Assembly: GCF_001610955.1 (NCBI RefSeq)
Contig: NZ_CP014335.1
Coordinates: 2,427,001-2,491,000 of the forward strand
Length of the DNA: 64,000 bases
Source of the DNA: Geobacillus thermoleovorans
Lineage (GTDB): Bacteria; Bacillota; Bacilli; Bacillales; Anoxybacillaceae
Direction: 5' to 3'
Numbering within the stretch: the stretch's first letter is position 1; the number at the start of each line of letters is the position of its first letter. This document shows, in pieces, positions 21,245 through 32,499 of this stretch. The notes under the pieces were generated by a model. That model ran no database searches. It had not been told where the DNA came from and saw nothing but the letters and a program-made list of their open reading frames with translations. The translations under genes were made by a program, and so were the position numbers.

Positions 21245-21490
21245 CGGTTCGAACCGCTTTTCTTCTTCCTCAAGACGGCGGGCATAGCGGGCGGCTTGGC
21301 GCAAACAGGAAAGCGACGCGGTAAAACAGACGGCGACTGCCAATAGGGCGAACGGCTTTTTCGCTGTCTCAACCGCTCCTGGGATGATCGTTCCGAAATA
21401 GAGAAACGCTCCAAACGCGAACAAGACGAGGCTGTATGTTTTAAAGTCGCCCGCCTTGGCCCGCAGCTCGTTTCGTTGCTGCTCGTTCAA
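21242..21490 (-). CDS. yrhC: YrhC-family membrane protein
   Basis: 82 residues with two hydrophobic helices (about 18-38 and 46-64), a charged N-terminus (NEQQRNELRAKAGDFKTYS) and a basic/acidic C-terminus (RRLEEEEKRFEP). Length, topology and place right after mccB match YrhC of Bacillus. It is the last gene of the cysteine-synthesis transcript. Molecular function is unknown; its constant company with mccAB suggests a link to sulphur metabolism, unproved. Confidence 0.75.
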   Translation of the reverse strand: MNEQQRNELRAKAGDFKTYSLVLFAFGAFLYFGTIIPGAVETAKKPFALLAVAVCFTASLSCLRQAARYARRLEEEEKRFEP

Positions 21491-21552
21491 GCCCGATCCC
21501 TCCTCTCCCCTTTCACTGTATCATACATGGACAGAAGGGGGGAGCGGCAATT

Positions 21553-23612
<2,060 letters not shown>

Positions 23613-23675
23613 ACAAGTCACTCCGTTTCTTCACGCTCAGTTTAGCAGCAAAACGGCGGTGTTCTGTTGTCTATA

Positions 23676-23895
23676 TATATAGATGCAATTTAAAGCTTTA
23701 ACATTTTTCGTTTTTGCCGATCATTTCATCCGACTGTCGAGTGACCGAACAACACCGCTTAAAGACCCATTCATGGGTCTTTAAGCGAGTCGTTGTTCGG
23801 TCTTTCGTCACGCCTTAGCGTGACGGAGGCAAGCCATAGGCTTGCCTTCGACAGTCGAGAAAATAGACAAGCTGCTTTTTCGCTGCATCTTAATA
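23676..23895 (+). repeat. Structured MITE-like repeat, copy 2
   Basis: Left end TATATAGATGCAA at 23676-23688. The right end is worn (CTGCATCTTAATA at 23883-23895) and overlaps the mtnN stop codon at 23890-23892. Same orientation as copy 1. Its tip hairpin reads AAGACCCAT/ATGGGTCTT where copies 1 and 3 have CAGACCC/GGGTCTG, a paired change, and GCTTA/TAAGC replaces GCTTC/GAAGC. It separates mtnN from mccA. Confidence 0.85.
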
Positions 23896-24597
23896 GCGCT
23901 TCTGTTTCATAACGGAAAGCATCGACAAGACAAGTTCAGCCGAATGTTTCGCCGCCGTCTCCAAAAACTGTTCAAACGACACGCCCGACTCCTCACCAGC
24001 AATATCAGACAACGCCCGGATGATGACAAACGGCGTTCCAAATTGCACGCACACTTGGGCGATCGCCGCCGCTTCCATTTCGACGGCGCACAATTCCGGA
24101 AACTGACCGCGCACAAATTCGACTCGCTTTGGATCGTTCATAAACGAATCGCCGGTGGCGATCAAGCCGGTCACTGCCTGCAGGCCATCAAGCCGCGCCG
24201 CCGCCTGCTTGGCCGCCTCAACAAGCGCCTCATCCGCCCGGTAGCGCGCCGGCAGGCCAGGCACTTGCCCGTAAGCGTAGCCGAACGCGGTCACATCGAC
24301 GTCATGATGGACGACTTCCTCGGAAATGACAAGATCTCCGACACGAAGCGAAGGCAAAAATCCGCCGGCCGAACCGGTATTGATCACGAAATCAGGGCGA
24401 AAGTGATCAAGCAGAAGCGTCGTTCCCATGGCGGCGTTCACTTTGCCGATCCCGGATTTCAACAACACCGCCTCCACGCCGTCAAGGCGCCCTTTGGAAA
24501 ATTCGCACCCGGCGATGACCGTTTCCTCGCGCCCTTCCATGCGCGAACGTAAAATCGCCACTTCCTCTTCCATGGCTCCAATAATGGCTGCTTTCAT
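23890..24597 (-). CDS. mtnN: 5'-methylthioadenosine/S-adenosylhomocysteine nucleosidase
   Basis: 235 residues, the family length. Starts [13 protein letters not shown], which contains the catalytic glutamate near residue 12. Has NTGSAGGF near residue 76, and the late [10 protein letters not shown] and RALSDIAG segments of the purine-binding site. It hydrolyses S-adenosylhomocysteine and methylthioadenosine, feeding the homocysteine branch used by MccA/MccB. The gene ends inside the worn right end of repeat copy 2, so the repeat may supply or modify its mRNA 3' end. Confidence 0.95.
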   Translation of the reverse strand: MKAAIIGAMEEEVAILRSRMEGREETVIAGCEFSKGRLDGVEAVLLKSGIGKVNAAMGTTLLLDHFRPDFVINTGSAGGFLPSLRVGDLVISEEVVHHDVDVTAFGYAYGQVPGLPARYRADEALVEAAKQAAARLDGLQAVTGLIATGDSFMNDPKRVEFVRGQFPELCAVEMEAAAIAQVCVQFGTPFVIIRALSDIAGEESGVSFEQFLETAAKHSAELVLSMLSVMKQKRY

Positions 24598-24611
24598 CGT
24601 TCTCCCTCTTT

Positions 24612-25259
24612 CTATGTCGTTTGTTTCACCGCCTCCATCACCCAGACGAACGCGTTTTGCTGCGCAAAGGAGGCGGAAAAGCCATGCTTGGAAAACAGTG
24701 ATGCCAATACGTCAAGCGTCGTATAATATTCGCGTTCCAAATCGTCGGCCAAATCGTGGAAGCCGCGCGCTCGGGCTTCCTCAATCGCCTGGCGGAACGC
24801 CTCTTTGTCGCGAAACGCCGTATCGGCAAACACTATTTTACCACCCGGATGGAGCAATTGACTATATTTGGCCAGCGCTTCGTCTTTTTCCGCATCCGTC
24901 AAATGATGAAACGCATACGTGCTGGCGATCGTGTCGATCGGCTCCGGCGGTGTCGGAAATTGCAAAAAATCGCCGTCCAGAATGACCGCTCGCCCGCTGA
25001 GCTTTTCCGCCGCTTTTTTCCTCATCGGCGCCGATGGCTCGATCCCGTACACCTGCTTGCCGCGCTCAAGCAGCTTTTTCGTCAAGTTGCCTGTGCCGAC
25101 GCCAAACTCGAGCACGACTTGGCCGGCTTTGTCGGCGACCGTGCTTAAAATGCGGTCATAACCGGCAAACACGTCTCGATATTGCTCATCGTATCCTTCG
25201 ACCGATCGGTCATACGATTCCGCCCATTGCTCAAACAAGTCAAGAAACTCTCTGCCCAT
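24612..25259 (-). CDS. yrrT: SAM-dependent methyltransferase YrrT
   Basis: 215 residues from ATG 25259, which has GGGGTG ahead; the TTG at 25274 is less likely. Class I methyltransferase fold with the SAM loop [11 protein letters not shown] near residue 48, the acidic end of strand 2 (GIEPS), and SYAFHHLT-like STYAFHHLT near residue 105. First gene of the yrrT-mtnN-(mccA-mccB-yrhC) set. It is thought to take part in S-adenosylmethionine to homocysteine recycling, but its substrate is not established. Confidence 0.9.
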   Translation of the reverse strand: MGREFLDLFEQWAESYDRSVEGYDEQYRDVFAGYDRILSTVADKAGQVVLEFGVGTGNLTKKLLERGKQVYGIEPSAPMRKKAAEKLSGRAVILDGDFLQFPTPPEPIDTIASTYAFHHLTDAEKDEALAKYSQLLHPGGKIVFADTAFRDKEAFRQAIEEARARGFHDLADDLEREYYTTLDVLASLFSKHGFSASFAQQNAFVWVMEAVKQTT

Positions 25260-25280
25260 ATGGTCACACCCCAAAAAAGT

Positions 25281-25304
25281 TTATAATTCCTATAAATATA
25301 GTAT
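25281..25304. promoter_or_regulatory. Putative CymR box upstream of yrrT
   Basis: A+T-rich imperfect dyad: TTATAATTCC at 25281-25290 and TATAAATATAGTAT after it, about 22 bases upstream of the yrrT start. It resembles the CymR operators of Bacillus and Staphylococcus (an ATAAT-TCC-TAT-AAATAT-type pattern). The regulator gene is at 45711-46127. Confidence 0.55.
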
Positions 25305-25448
25305 GTTTTTTTCGTATTGCCTGCTCTTACTGTAGCATATGTTTTTCCCTTGTTCAACGATCATGTTCGTTCGTATTGTTCCCCCTTGTACTCCGGTGGA
25401 TGAGGGCGGGAAAATTTGCTACACTGACAATGGAAAGGAGGAAGAACG

Positions 25449-25658
25449 ATGCCGAACATTTCTCTTGATTTGATCGAGGACAAAATCGAATTTTTTGAAG
25501 CGGACGACTTGCGGACGCTCGAGAAAAAAATCAACGAACAAATTGAACATAACAAGGCGCTCTTGCTTTCCGTCCATCATGTATCCCATCAAATGCACGT
25601 CATGGAAAACGGAAAGCGGTGGTACAGCGCAGTCGTTCATTTCAAAGCGAAAAAATAA
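25449..25658 (+). CDS. yrzA: YrzA-family (DUF2536) protein
   Basis: 69 residues, ATG at 25449 after AAAGGAGGAAG. The block LEKKINEQIEHNKALLL and the C-terminal YSAVVHFKAKK match YrzA of Bacillus. Small soluble alpha/beta protein without known function. One of the few plus-strand host genes here, lying between the divergent yrrT and the converging yrrS, as in related genomes. Confidence 0.75.
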   Translation: MPNISLDLIEDKIEFFEADDLRTLEKKINEQIEHNKALLLSVHHVSHQMHVMENGKRWYSAVVHFKAKK

Positions 25659-25686
25659 CAGGCGCCCTTCGTTTTTGGGCGCCTGT
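25658..25686. terminator. Bidirectional terminator between yrzA and yrrS
   Basis: Ten-base stem ACAGGCGCCC / GGGCGCCTGT (25658-25667, 25677-25686). On the minus strand TTATTTTTT follows, so it serves yrrS well; on the plus strand the tail is poorer. Confidence 0.75.
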
Positions 25687-25771
25687 GTATGTTTCCGCCG
25701 CTAATGAACCGCCATCGTTTCACTGATGCCGCCAACGTTTCGAATATCTCCGCTTCCCCTCATCATGCCGC

Positions 25772-26395
25772 TTATGGCTTTTGCTTCAACTTTTGCACTT
25801 TCGTCGGCTTCCAGCCTTCGTTCGTCACCCATTCAATGTACACTTTGTAATGGGCGATTTGATCTTTCGTCGAAATCGTCGCGACTGCTTTGTTCGGCCC
25901 GTTGTTGCCGATGAACCAAACGATCATCTCCTCCGGGGCGATGCCGGTCGCATAGCTGACGGCATCGAGCATTTCCTTCCAGTCGACCGAATCTTTCTTA
26001 AACACCGTTTCATGCGGCTCCGTTTGCGTCGTACCGATCGGCTGCCATGCCGGGTTGACGATTTCTTTTTCAACGTTGGACCCCGGCGGGCCCGGCGTTT
26101 CTGTCATGCCCGCTTCGCTCGTTTCATCGGTGGAAGCAGCATCTTCTTCCTCGGCGGGCGTTTCGGCTTCCGCCGGCGCCGCCGCTTCGCCTGTTTCCAC
26201 TTCCACCCGCTTCGCATTGGCCGCTTCTGTTTTGGCTTCGCGATCAACCGCCTTCTCGCTCGGTTGATCGCCAAACAGCAAGTTCCCGCCGACAATCAAA
26301 ATGAGCAGCACGACAACGGCAATGGCTCCATTGAGCCAACGGTTGATTCTCCGCCGCTTGGCGCGGGCGGCAAAGCGTGTCCCCATTTGCGCCAC
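25772..26395 (-). CDS. yrrS: YrrS (DUF1510) membrane protein
   Basis: 207 residues: basic cytoplasmic start (RFAARAKRRRINRWL), one transmembrane helix (about 24-42, GAIAVVVLLILIVGGNLL), a low-complexity Ala/Glu/Pro linker (about 50-110), and a C-terminal domain with conserved tryptophans (VDWKEMLDAV, EWVTNEGWKP). This is the YrrS pattern. The linker implies a cell-wall-spanning stalk. It is downstream of pbpI, and B. subtilis YrrS is co-transcribed with it during sporulation, so a role beside the penicillin-binding protein in spore wall synthesis is likely. Confidence 0.85.
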   Translation of the reverse strand: MAQMGTRFAARAKRRRINRWLNGAIAVVVLLILIVGGNLLFGDQPSEKAVDREAKTEAANAKRVEVETGEAAAPAEAETPAEEEDAASTDETSEAGMTETPGPPGSNVEKEIVNPAWQPIGTTQTEPHETVFKKDSVDWKEMLDAVSYATGIAPEEMIVWFIGNNGPNKAVATISTKDQIAHYKVYIEWVTNEGWKPTKVQKLKQKP

Positions 26396-26461
26396 CGTCT
26401 CCTCTCCCTTCTTTGGATGATGTTCGTGCTGGAAACATGGATTCCCCTTACATTTGGTTCG

Positions 26462-28234
26462 TCACTTCACTTCATTTTTGGCGTGGTCATAAGCATAAAG
26501 CGCCTCGACTGCGGCGGCGAACACATCATTCGTCGAGGCCCGCCCGCTCGGGCAGTCGAGCTCAACGACAGCGAGGGCGTATTTCGGGCGGTCGGCTGGA
26601 AAATAGCCAGCAAACCATTTATTAATGAATTCAGCACCGCCGTCCATTTTTCCTGTCTCCGCCGTCCCGGATTTGCCGGCGACCGGATACGGCAGCGAAC
26701 GGAAGCGGCGGCCGGTGCCATCCTCTTTGGTGACAACGCTGCGCAAAAGCCGCTGCAGCTCTTCGGCCGTCTGCGGCGCGATCGGCGCCATGTCTGAAGC
26801 CGGTTGAGGCGGAAACGAAAAGAGGGTCGCACCGTTTTTATACAGCACTTTGTCAACGGCCCGCACCTGAAGCGCTTCGCCGCCGCGGGCGATGGTCGCC
26901 ATCATGTTGGCGACGCCAAGCGGCGAGACGCGTACATTTTTTTGCCCGATCGCCGTTTGCGCCACCGCAAGCGGCACCCTCTTGTCGCGCGGATCATGCC
27001 AAATCGTTCCTTTCTGCTCCTCCGGGAACTGACGGAAATGCTCTTCATGGTACACCGCCCCTTCCCAGCCGGCCGTCGGATACAGCCCAAGCTTTCTCGC
27101 ATACGTTTCAAACACATCGGGATCGTGCTCGATCAACTGCTTGCCGAGCGTGGCGAAAGCATTGTTGCAACTGACGGCAAAGCTGTCCGCTAAATCAAGC
27201 ATGCCGTAATCATGCTCCTCATCGCGGGTTTTGCCGTCAATTTTTCGGCTGCAGTCAAACGTTGTCTCAAGCGAGGCGAGCCCCTCATCAAGCGCCGCGG
27301 CCGCAATGACTGTTTTAAAAATCGAGCCAGGGATTTGCGGCAACACTATTTGGTTTTCCGCCCCGCGGTTTTTGTACGGATCACGCGGGTCCATGTTTGG
27401 GCGGCTGACCATGGCGAGCACACTGTTTGTGTCAATATCCAGCAAAACGAGACCGCCTTTTTTCAACCCGTATCGGTCAACGATCTGCTCCATCTCTTGC
27501 TGCAAGTCACGGTCAAGCGTCGTTTGCACGGTGACGGGATAAAACGGGTTGCCCGTATCGCTGTATTTGACATCGAGCCCAAACAGCGGCCGCCCTTCGG
27601 CGTCAACGTGATAAAGCAGCTTCGTTTCGCCGTCGGCGAGCAAAAACTCATCAAACGCCTTCTCAAGTCCTTGAATGCCCACTTCGGTCTTTGGCGGCAG
27701 CGGCCGTTTTGGATAACGCTTCTTGATGAGCTCCTGATCTGGGCGGGTGAAGCCAAGCAAATGCGGAGCGTACACCACCTCAAGAGAGTATTGTTTATTG
27801 ACAGCTAAGACGCCCGGAATGCGCAAATCGTTAATTTGCTTCATTTGCTGGGCGCTCAAGGCGAGCGGCTCTCCATCCTTCTCTAAGACGAACGGACCGT
27901 CCGCCTGCTCAAGCTGGCGGCGGATCTCTTCTTTAGAGACGCCGGTGATGCGGGCGACTTGTTCCATCGGCCATTTCATCGTCGTTAAAAACGGGAATAA
28001 GACAAGCGACGGCACGTATCGCTTCGTGAGCGGCGCGCCATTTCGGTCGACGAACGAGCCGCGCCCGTCGTCAATGATCAGTTCTTGTGTCCGCTGGGCG
28101 ACGCTTTCGGCAATTAAATTATGATTGGCGAACGACTCGGCGTCAATCAGCTGGATCTGCGCCAATCGCCCGACAAGCAACAACAAGCCCAGTTGAATGA
28201 GGGCGAGCATGGCAAGCGTTCGTTTTTTCCACAT
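26462..28234 (-). CDS. pbpI: Class B penicillin-binding protein PbpI
   Basis: 590 residues. Membrane helix at 6-26, a PBP dimerisation domain (about 55-210) and a transpeptidase domain (about 235-580) with all three active-site motifs: SIFK near residue 303, SCN near 356 and KSGT near 526. It forms peptide cross-links in peptidoglycan. The position between greA and yrrS matches B. subtilis yrrR (pbpI), whose product acts in the forespore or division wall. Its ribosome binding site (GAGGTG) lies in the 3' arm of the terminator hairpin at 28240-28272. Confidence 0.9.
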   Translation of the reverse strand: MWKKRTLAMLALIQLGLLLLVGRLAQIQLIDAESFANHNLIAESVAQRTQELIIDDGRGSFVDRNGAPLTKRYVPSLVLFPFLTTMKWPMEQVARITGVSKEEIRRQLEQADGPFVLEKDGEPLALSAQQMKQINDLRIPGVLAVNKQYSLEVVYAPHLLGFTRPDQELIKKRYPKRPLPPKTEVGIQGLEKAFDEFLLADGETKLLYHVDAEGRPLFGLDVKYSDTGNPFYPVTVQTTLDRDLQQEMEQIVDRYGLKKGGLVLLDIDTNSVLAMVSRPNMDPRDPYKNRGAENQIVLPQIPGSIFKTVIAAAALDEGLASLETTFDCSRKIDGKTRDEEHDYGMLDLADSFAVSCNNAFATLGKQLIEHDPDVFETYARKLGLYPTAGWEGAVYHEEHFRQFPEEQKGTIWHDPRDKRVPLAVAQTAIGQKNVRVSPLGVANMMATIARGGEALQVRAVDKVLYKNGATLFSFPPQPASDMAPIAPQTAEELQRLLRSVVTKEDGTGRRFRSLPYPVAGKSGTAETGKMDGGAEFINKWFAGYFPADRPKYALAVVELDCPSGRASTNDVFAAAVEALYAYDHAKNEVK

Positions 28235-28239
28235 AAAGA

Positions 28240-28272
28240 AAACACCTCATCATCAGTGTTGACGAGGTGTTT
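28240..28272 (-). terminator. greA terminator that also holds the pbpI ribosome binding site
   Basis: AAACACCTC / GAGGTGTTT (28264-28272 and 28240-28248 read on the minus strand) followed by TCTTT. The GAGGTG in the 3' arm lies 8 bases before the pbpI ATG, so one sequence can act as transcription terminator and as sequestered binding site. Confidence 0.65.
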
Positions 28273-28355
28273 CCGTTTGAAACGTCAAGCGGCGGCAATT
28301 TTCTTCGCTTCGCTTCGCACACCGCCGCTTGTTCAGGTCGGCCGCCTCCTGCTTC

Positions 28356-28832
28356 TTATTTCACAGCCACGATTTTCACAAGCATTTCCCCGCCCGGCGT
28401 TTGCACCGTCACCTCATCGCCGACGCGGCGGCCGAGAAGCGATTTCGCAATCGGCGAGTCGTTGGAAATTTTCCCTTCAAACGGATCGGCTTCAGCGCTG
28501 CCGACGATCGTATACGTCTCTTCCTCGCCGTCTGGAAGTTCAATGAACGTGACCGACTTGCCGAGCGAGACGACGTCCGGGTTTTCTTTGTCTTCTTCAA
28601 TGATGACGGCGTTGCGGATCATGTTTTCAAGCATTTGGATGCGCGATTCGACAAACGCCTGCTCATCTTTGGCAGCATCGTACTCCGAGTTTTCCGACAA
28701 ATCCCCGAACCCGCGCGCAATCTTAATGCGCTCCACCACTTCTTTCCGCTTGACCGTTTTTAAGTACTCAAGCTCTTGTTCCAGTTTCTCTTTTCCCTCT
28801 TTCGTCATCGGATACTGCTTTTCGTTCGCCAT
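28356..28832 (-). CDS. greA: Transcription elongation factor GreA
   Basis: 158 residues, typical length. N-terminal coiled coil (about 1-75, with [18 protein letters not shown] at its tip carrying the acidic residues that enter the polymerase channel) and a C-terminal FKBP-like domain ([19 protein letters not shown]). It rescues backtracked RNA polymerase by stimulating transcript cleavage. Between udk and pbpI as in B. subtilis. Confidence 0.97.
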   Translation of the reverse strand: MANEKQYPMTKEGKEKLEQELEYLKTVKRKEVVERIKIARGFGDLSENSEYDAAKDEQAFVESRIQMLENMIRNAVIIEEDKENPDVVSLGKSVTFIELPDGEEETYTIVGSAEADPFEGKISNDSPIAKSLLGRRVGDEVTVQTPGGEMLVKIVAVK

Positions 28833-28869
28833 TCATCTCACTCCTCTATATATTCTGCATTATGTAAAA

Positions 28870-28900
28870 CGTACGAACAGCAAAAACGGCTGTTCGTACG
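28870..28900 (-). terminator. Terminator of udk
   Basis: Twelve-base stem CGTACGAACAGC / GCTGTTCGTACG (28870-28881, 28889-28900), followed on the minus strand by TTTTAC. Confidence 0.8.
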
Positions 28901-28942
28901 CTTACTTGTTATATAATATATTGTTTTGTCTCTGTTATGTTA

Positions 28943-29578
28943 TTACAAAACCGCTTTTTGTTCAAGAACTGTGCGAATTTTTGCCACCATTAAATCGATG
29001 GCGACGACGTTCTGTCCGCCTTCCGGAATGATCACATCCGCGTAGCGCTTCGTCGGTTCGACAAACTGGTTGTGCATCGGCCGGACGACGGACAAATATT
29101 GCTCGATGACCGAATCGAACGTGCGGCCGCGCTCTTTAATATCGCGGATGAGACGGCGGATGATGCGGATGTCCGGGTCGGTGTCGACATATACTTTAAT
29201 GTCCATTAAATTGCGGAGTCGCTCATCCTCCAAGACAAGAATGCCCTCCACGATGATGACATCCTTTGGCTCCACGCGAATGACGTCGCTTGAGCGAGTG
29301 TGCAGCGTATAATCGTACACCGGCTTGTCAATCGGCTCATAGCGAAGCAGCTTATGAATATGCTCAATCAACAAATCGTTGTCAAACGCCAGCGGATGGT
29401 CATAGTTCGTCTTCAGCCGCTCTTCAAACGGAAGATGGCTTTGATCTTTATAGTAAAAGTCTTGCTCCAAAACAAGGATCGAGCGGTCGCCGAAATGGTC
29501 GTAAATCGCGCGGGCGACGCTCGTCTTCCCCGAGCCGGAGCCGCCGGCGACGCCGATGACAACGGGCTTCTTCCCCAT
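28943..29578 (-). CDS. udk: Uridine kinase
   Basis: 211 residues. P-loop [12 protein letters not shown] near residue 9, the nucleoside-binding YDHPLAFD near residue 60, and the R-rich lid ([13 protein letters not shown]) near residue 155 are all present. It phosphorylates uridine and cytidine to the monophosphates for pyrimidine salvage. It starts one base after the stop of the tRNA hydroxylation gene trhP2, so they are co-transcribed, the same order as in B. subtilis. Confidence 0.96.
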   Translation of the reverse strand: MGKKPVVIGVAGGSGSGKTSVARAIYDHFGDRSILVLEQDFYYKDQSHLPFEERLKTNYDHPLAFDNDLLIEHIHKLLRYEPIDKPVYDYTLHTRSSDVIRVEPKDVIIVEGILVLEDERLRNLMDIKVYVDTDPDIRIIRRLIRDIKERGRTFDSVIEQYLSVVRPMHNQFVEPTKRYADVIIPEGGQNVVAIDLMVAKIRTVLEQKAVL

Positions 29579-29579
29579 C

Positions 29580-30848
29580 TTAATTCTCCTTTCTCATCAT
29601 GTTGTACGGGAAGAGAGGGCGCTTGACCTTAAACTTCACGATTTGCAGCGGATGGCGCGCCGCATCAAGCTCGTTGCCGTCTTCGTCCCAAATTTTCTCA
29701 ATCACTTGGGTGAAGTTTTCAATTTCCGGACCGAAAAATTCGACTTCATCGCCCGGGCGGAAATGGTTGCGCTGCTGGACGGTGGCGATGCCCGTCTCCG
29801 GGTCATAGCCAAGCACCAAACCGGCGAATTCATGCGTCGTTTTCCGGCTGTGCGTCCCGTACATATGGTTCGTATAATCCGGGAAGCCGTCAAAGAACGA
29901 CGGCGCCGTCTCGCGGTTGGCGCATTTCTCCAGCTCCCGCACCCACTCTTCGCGGATCGTGAAATGGTCTGGGTCAGCGCAGTAGGCATCAATGACTTTC
30001 CGGTAGACACTGACAACCGTCGCCACGTAATGGATCGATTTCATCCGCCCTTCAATTTTCAAGCTATCCACACCCAATTCGATCATCACCGGAATGGCGC
30101 GGATTAGGTTCAAATCTTTCGCGCTCATCGCAAACGGGGCGTCCCCTTTTTCAAACAACGGAATTTCCCGGCCGTCCGAGAGCTGATACAAATCGTAATC
30201 CCAGCGGCACGACTGGCAGCATCCGCCGCGGTTTGAGTCGCGCGCCGTCATATGGTTGCTCAATACACAGCGGCCGGAGTAGGCGGAACACATCGCCCCA
30301 TGGATGAACGCCTCGATTTCAATATCGACTTTCTCTTTGATCTGCCGGATTTCTTCTGCGCCCACTTCACGAGCGAGCACAACCCGCTCGAGCCCTTCCT
30401 CTTTCCAAAATTGGACCGCTTTCCAGTTGGTAAGCGATTGCTGCGTGCTTAAATGCACTTCAAGCTTCGGCGCCACCCGGCGCGCCGTTTCGATGATGAG
30501 CGGGTCGGCGACGATGATGCCGCAAACACCGGCATCTTCAAGCGCCCGCAAATAGTCATCAAGGCCAGGGATGTTTTCGTTATGGGCGTAAATATTGGCC
30601 GTTACGTATACTTTGGCTCCGTATCGATTGGCAAATTCGACCCCTTCGCGAATTTCCTCGATCGTAAAGTTGTCGGCGTTGGCGCGCAAGCTGTACTCTT
30701 GGCCTCCGATAAAGACGGCGTCTGCGCCGTAATGGACGGCGATTTTCAGTTTTTCCAAGTTGCCGGCCGGGGCGAGCAGCTCTGGCTTTTTCACAATGAC
30801 GCGCTTGCCGTCAATGATTTCGGAGATGCGATCATTTTTTAAAAGCAT
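29580..30848 (-). CDS. trhP2: tRNA U34 hydroxylation protein, peptidase-U32 family (TrhP2/YrrO)
   Basis: 422 residues, ATG 30848 after AGGAGGG. U32-family signature [20 protein letters not shown] with its cysteines near residue 180, and further cysteine pair [11 protein letters not shown] for an iron-sulphur cluster. A C-terminal beta domain follows (about 340-420). With its neighbour TrhP1 it is needed for prephenate-dependent formation of 5-hydroxyuridine at tRNA position 34; TrmR then methylates it. All three genes are adjacent here. The older 'protease' name reflects distant similarity only. Confidence 0.9.
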   Translation of the reverse strand: MLLKNDRISEIIDGKRVIVKKPELLAPAGNLEKLKIAVHYGADAVFIGGQEYSLRANADNFTIEEIREGVEFANRYGAKVYVTANIYAHNENIPGLDDYLRALEDAGVCGIIVADPLIIETARRVAPKLEVHLSTQQSLTNWKAVQFWKEEGLERVVLAREVGAEEIRQIKEKVDIEIEAFIHGAMCSAYSGRCVLSNHMTARDSNRGGCCQSCRWDYDLYQLSDGREIPLFEKGDAPFAMSAKDLNLIRAIPVMIELGVDSLKIEGRMKSIHYVATVVSVYRKVIDAYCADPDHFTIREEWVRELEKCANRETAPSFFDGFPDYTNHMYGTHSRKTTHEFAGLVLGYDPETGIATVQQRNHFRPGDEVEFFGPEIENFTQVIEKIWDEDGNELDAARHPLQIVKFKVKRPLFPYNMMRKEN

Positions 30849-30866
30849 GCTGCTTCCCTCCTTTTC

Positions 30867-31796
30867 TCAATAAATGGTCTCTTTGAAGAAAAATCCGGTG
30901 TCGATGCGGCGATGCGGCGGCTGAAGCGCTTCAACGGCCGCAAGCAGCTCCTCTTTTTCCCGTTCGTACCGCTCGCGGTCATCCGCGCATAAATCGATGG
31001 CGCGGCGGTACAGCTTCGTCACTTCGGTAATGTAGCGCGGCTCGTGCAAAATCCCGTCAATTTTAAAGCTGTCGATGCCGACCTCGACCATGTCGCCGAG
31101 CTCATCGATCATGCAAACATCGTTCGGGCTCATAATATGCGTGCCGTTTTCGTCTTCAAAAATCGGATATTTGTTGTCGCGCTCTTTGTCGTAAAGAAAC
31201 ATCCCTTTTTCGTACTTCTTCCGTTCAACTTCCATCACTTTCCCTTGATATTCAAAATAGCTGCCGATCAGCGAGCGCTTCGATTGGTACATGCACATCG
31301 CGCCGTGCACTTGCACCTCGATTTCCACTTCGGCATGGGCTTTGATTTCCAAAATGGCGTCCATGTTCAACTCGCGGGCCAAGACGGCGCGCTTCGCCCC
31401 TTTCCGGCCCCAATAGTTGCACGCATACCAGTTCGTCGCTGTCGTCTCCGTGCTCCAGTGGAGCTTCATGTGCGGCGCCGTTTCTCGGACAGTCAAGAGC
31501 ACCGCGGGATCGCCGAAGACGATGGCATCGGCGCCGACATCAGCCAAAAACGCGACGTAGTCGCCAAGCTCGTCCACTTTATCGTTATGGAAAATGGCGT
31601 TCATCGCCACATACACGTTCATGCCGCGCCGGTGGGCGGCTTTGACGGCGGCAGCGACATCATGGCGGGAAAATTCGCCGGCAAGCCGCAAACCGTAGCG
31701 CTGCTCGCCAATGATGACCGCGTCCGCTCCGGCTTCAGCCAGCTCGTCGATATGGGCAACGCTCGTCGGCGTCACGAGCAATTCGGGTTTTTTCAC
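30867..31796 (-). CDS. trhP1: tRNA U34 hydroxylation protein, peptidase-U32 family (TrhP1/YrrN)
   Basis: 309 residues, GTG start at 31796 inside the end of trmR (CAGTGA overlap) with AGGTGAAG as site. It is a shorter U32-family paralogue of TrhP2: VHGAMCMYQSKRSL near residue 165 keeps one cysteine of the motif but lacks the later C-rich cluster and C-terminal domain. It works with TrhP2 in 5-hydroxyuridine synthesis on tRNA. Gene order trmR-trhP1-trhP2-udk is as in B. subtilis. Confidence 0.9.
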   Translation of the reverse strand: MKKPELLVTPTSVAHIDELAEAGADAVIIGEQRYGLRLAGEFSRHDVAAAVKAAHRRGMNVYVAMNAIFHNDKVDELGDYVAFLADVGADAIVFGDPAVLLTVRETAPHMKLHWSTETTATNWYACNYWGRKGAKRAVLARELNMDAILEIKAHAEVEIEVQVHGAMCMYQSKRSLIGSYFEYQGKVMEVERKKYEKGMFLYDKERDNKYPIFEDENGTHIMSPNDVCMIDELGDMVEVGIDSFKIDGILHEPRYITEVTKLYRRAIDLCADDRERYEREKEELLAAVEALQPPHRRIDTGFFFKETIY

Positions 31797-32446
31797 TGTT
31801 CTTCACCTCGTTTTTTCGATATGGCGAGCCCATCGCCGACCGGAATGATGACCGTATCATAACCGCTTCGACTCATGAGCCACTCATTGTAGCGGCGAAT
31901 TTTTCGGGCGATGTTCCAAAGCCGTCGATTGTCCGCCGGCGCTTCGGCGGCGACGAGCCCCTTAAACAAGACGTTGTCGCTGATGATGAGGCCGCCTGCA
32001 GCCACAAACGGCTCATAGAGCGTAAAAAAGCGCTCATATTGCCCTTTGGCGGCATCAATAAACAGCACATCAAACGGCGCGGCGGCCGCCACACCGGCCT
32101 CGACCGCGAGCGCATCGCCCAACACCGCCTCGATTTGCCGCTTGGTGTTCGTCTTTTCGATGTAAAAACGGGCGCGCTCATACCGCTCCCGGTCTTTTTC
32201 GATCGTCACAATGCGCGCATCCGGCAGCGCCTTTGCCATCCGGATCGCCGAATAGCCGATCGCCGTGCCGATTTCCAAAATGCGGCGCGGCCTGATCAGC
32301 TTCAAGATGAATAACAGCACTTCGACGCTCACCGGATCCATGATCGGTATGCGGTGTCGATAGGCGTACTGCTCCATCTCCTCAATGTCCTCATCCGGCG
32401 CCGGACGCAGCTTTTGCAAGTACGAAACAATGTCATTGGAAAGCAA
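31793..32446 (-). CDS. trmR: tRNA 5-hydroxyuridine methyltransferase TrmR (YrrM)
   Basis: 217 residues from a TTG at 32446 with AGGGAGG eight bases ahead; this gives exactly the B. subtilis YrrM length. An in-frame codon inside repeat copy 3 would add 22 residues but has no binding site. O-methyltransferase fold: EIGTAIGYSAIRMA near residue 48 and DVLFIDAAKGQYERFF near residue 120, ending VGDGLAISKK. It makes 5-methoxyuridine at tRNA U34. Repeat copy 3 is inserted 54 bases upstream of the start, between this gene and mltG. Confidence 0.9.
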   Translation of the reverse strand: MLSNDIVSYLQKLRPAPDEDIEEMEQYAYRHRIPIMDPVSVEVLLFILKLIRPRRILEIGTAIGYSAIRMAKALPDARIVTIEKDRERYERARFYIEKTNTKRQIEAVLGDALAVEAGVAAAAPFDVLFIDAAKGQYERFFTLYEPFVAAGGLIISDNVLFKGLVAAEAPADNRRLWNIARKIRRYNEWLMSRSGYDTVIIPVGDGLAISKKRGEEQ

Positions 32447-32499
32447 GAGGAATTCCTCCCTGCCGTCAGCAAACTGAAAAGCGCTCGCCAAAGTTGAAC

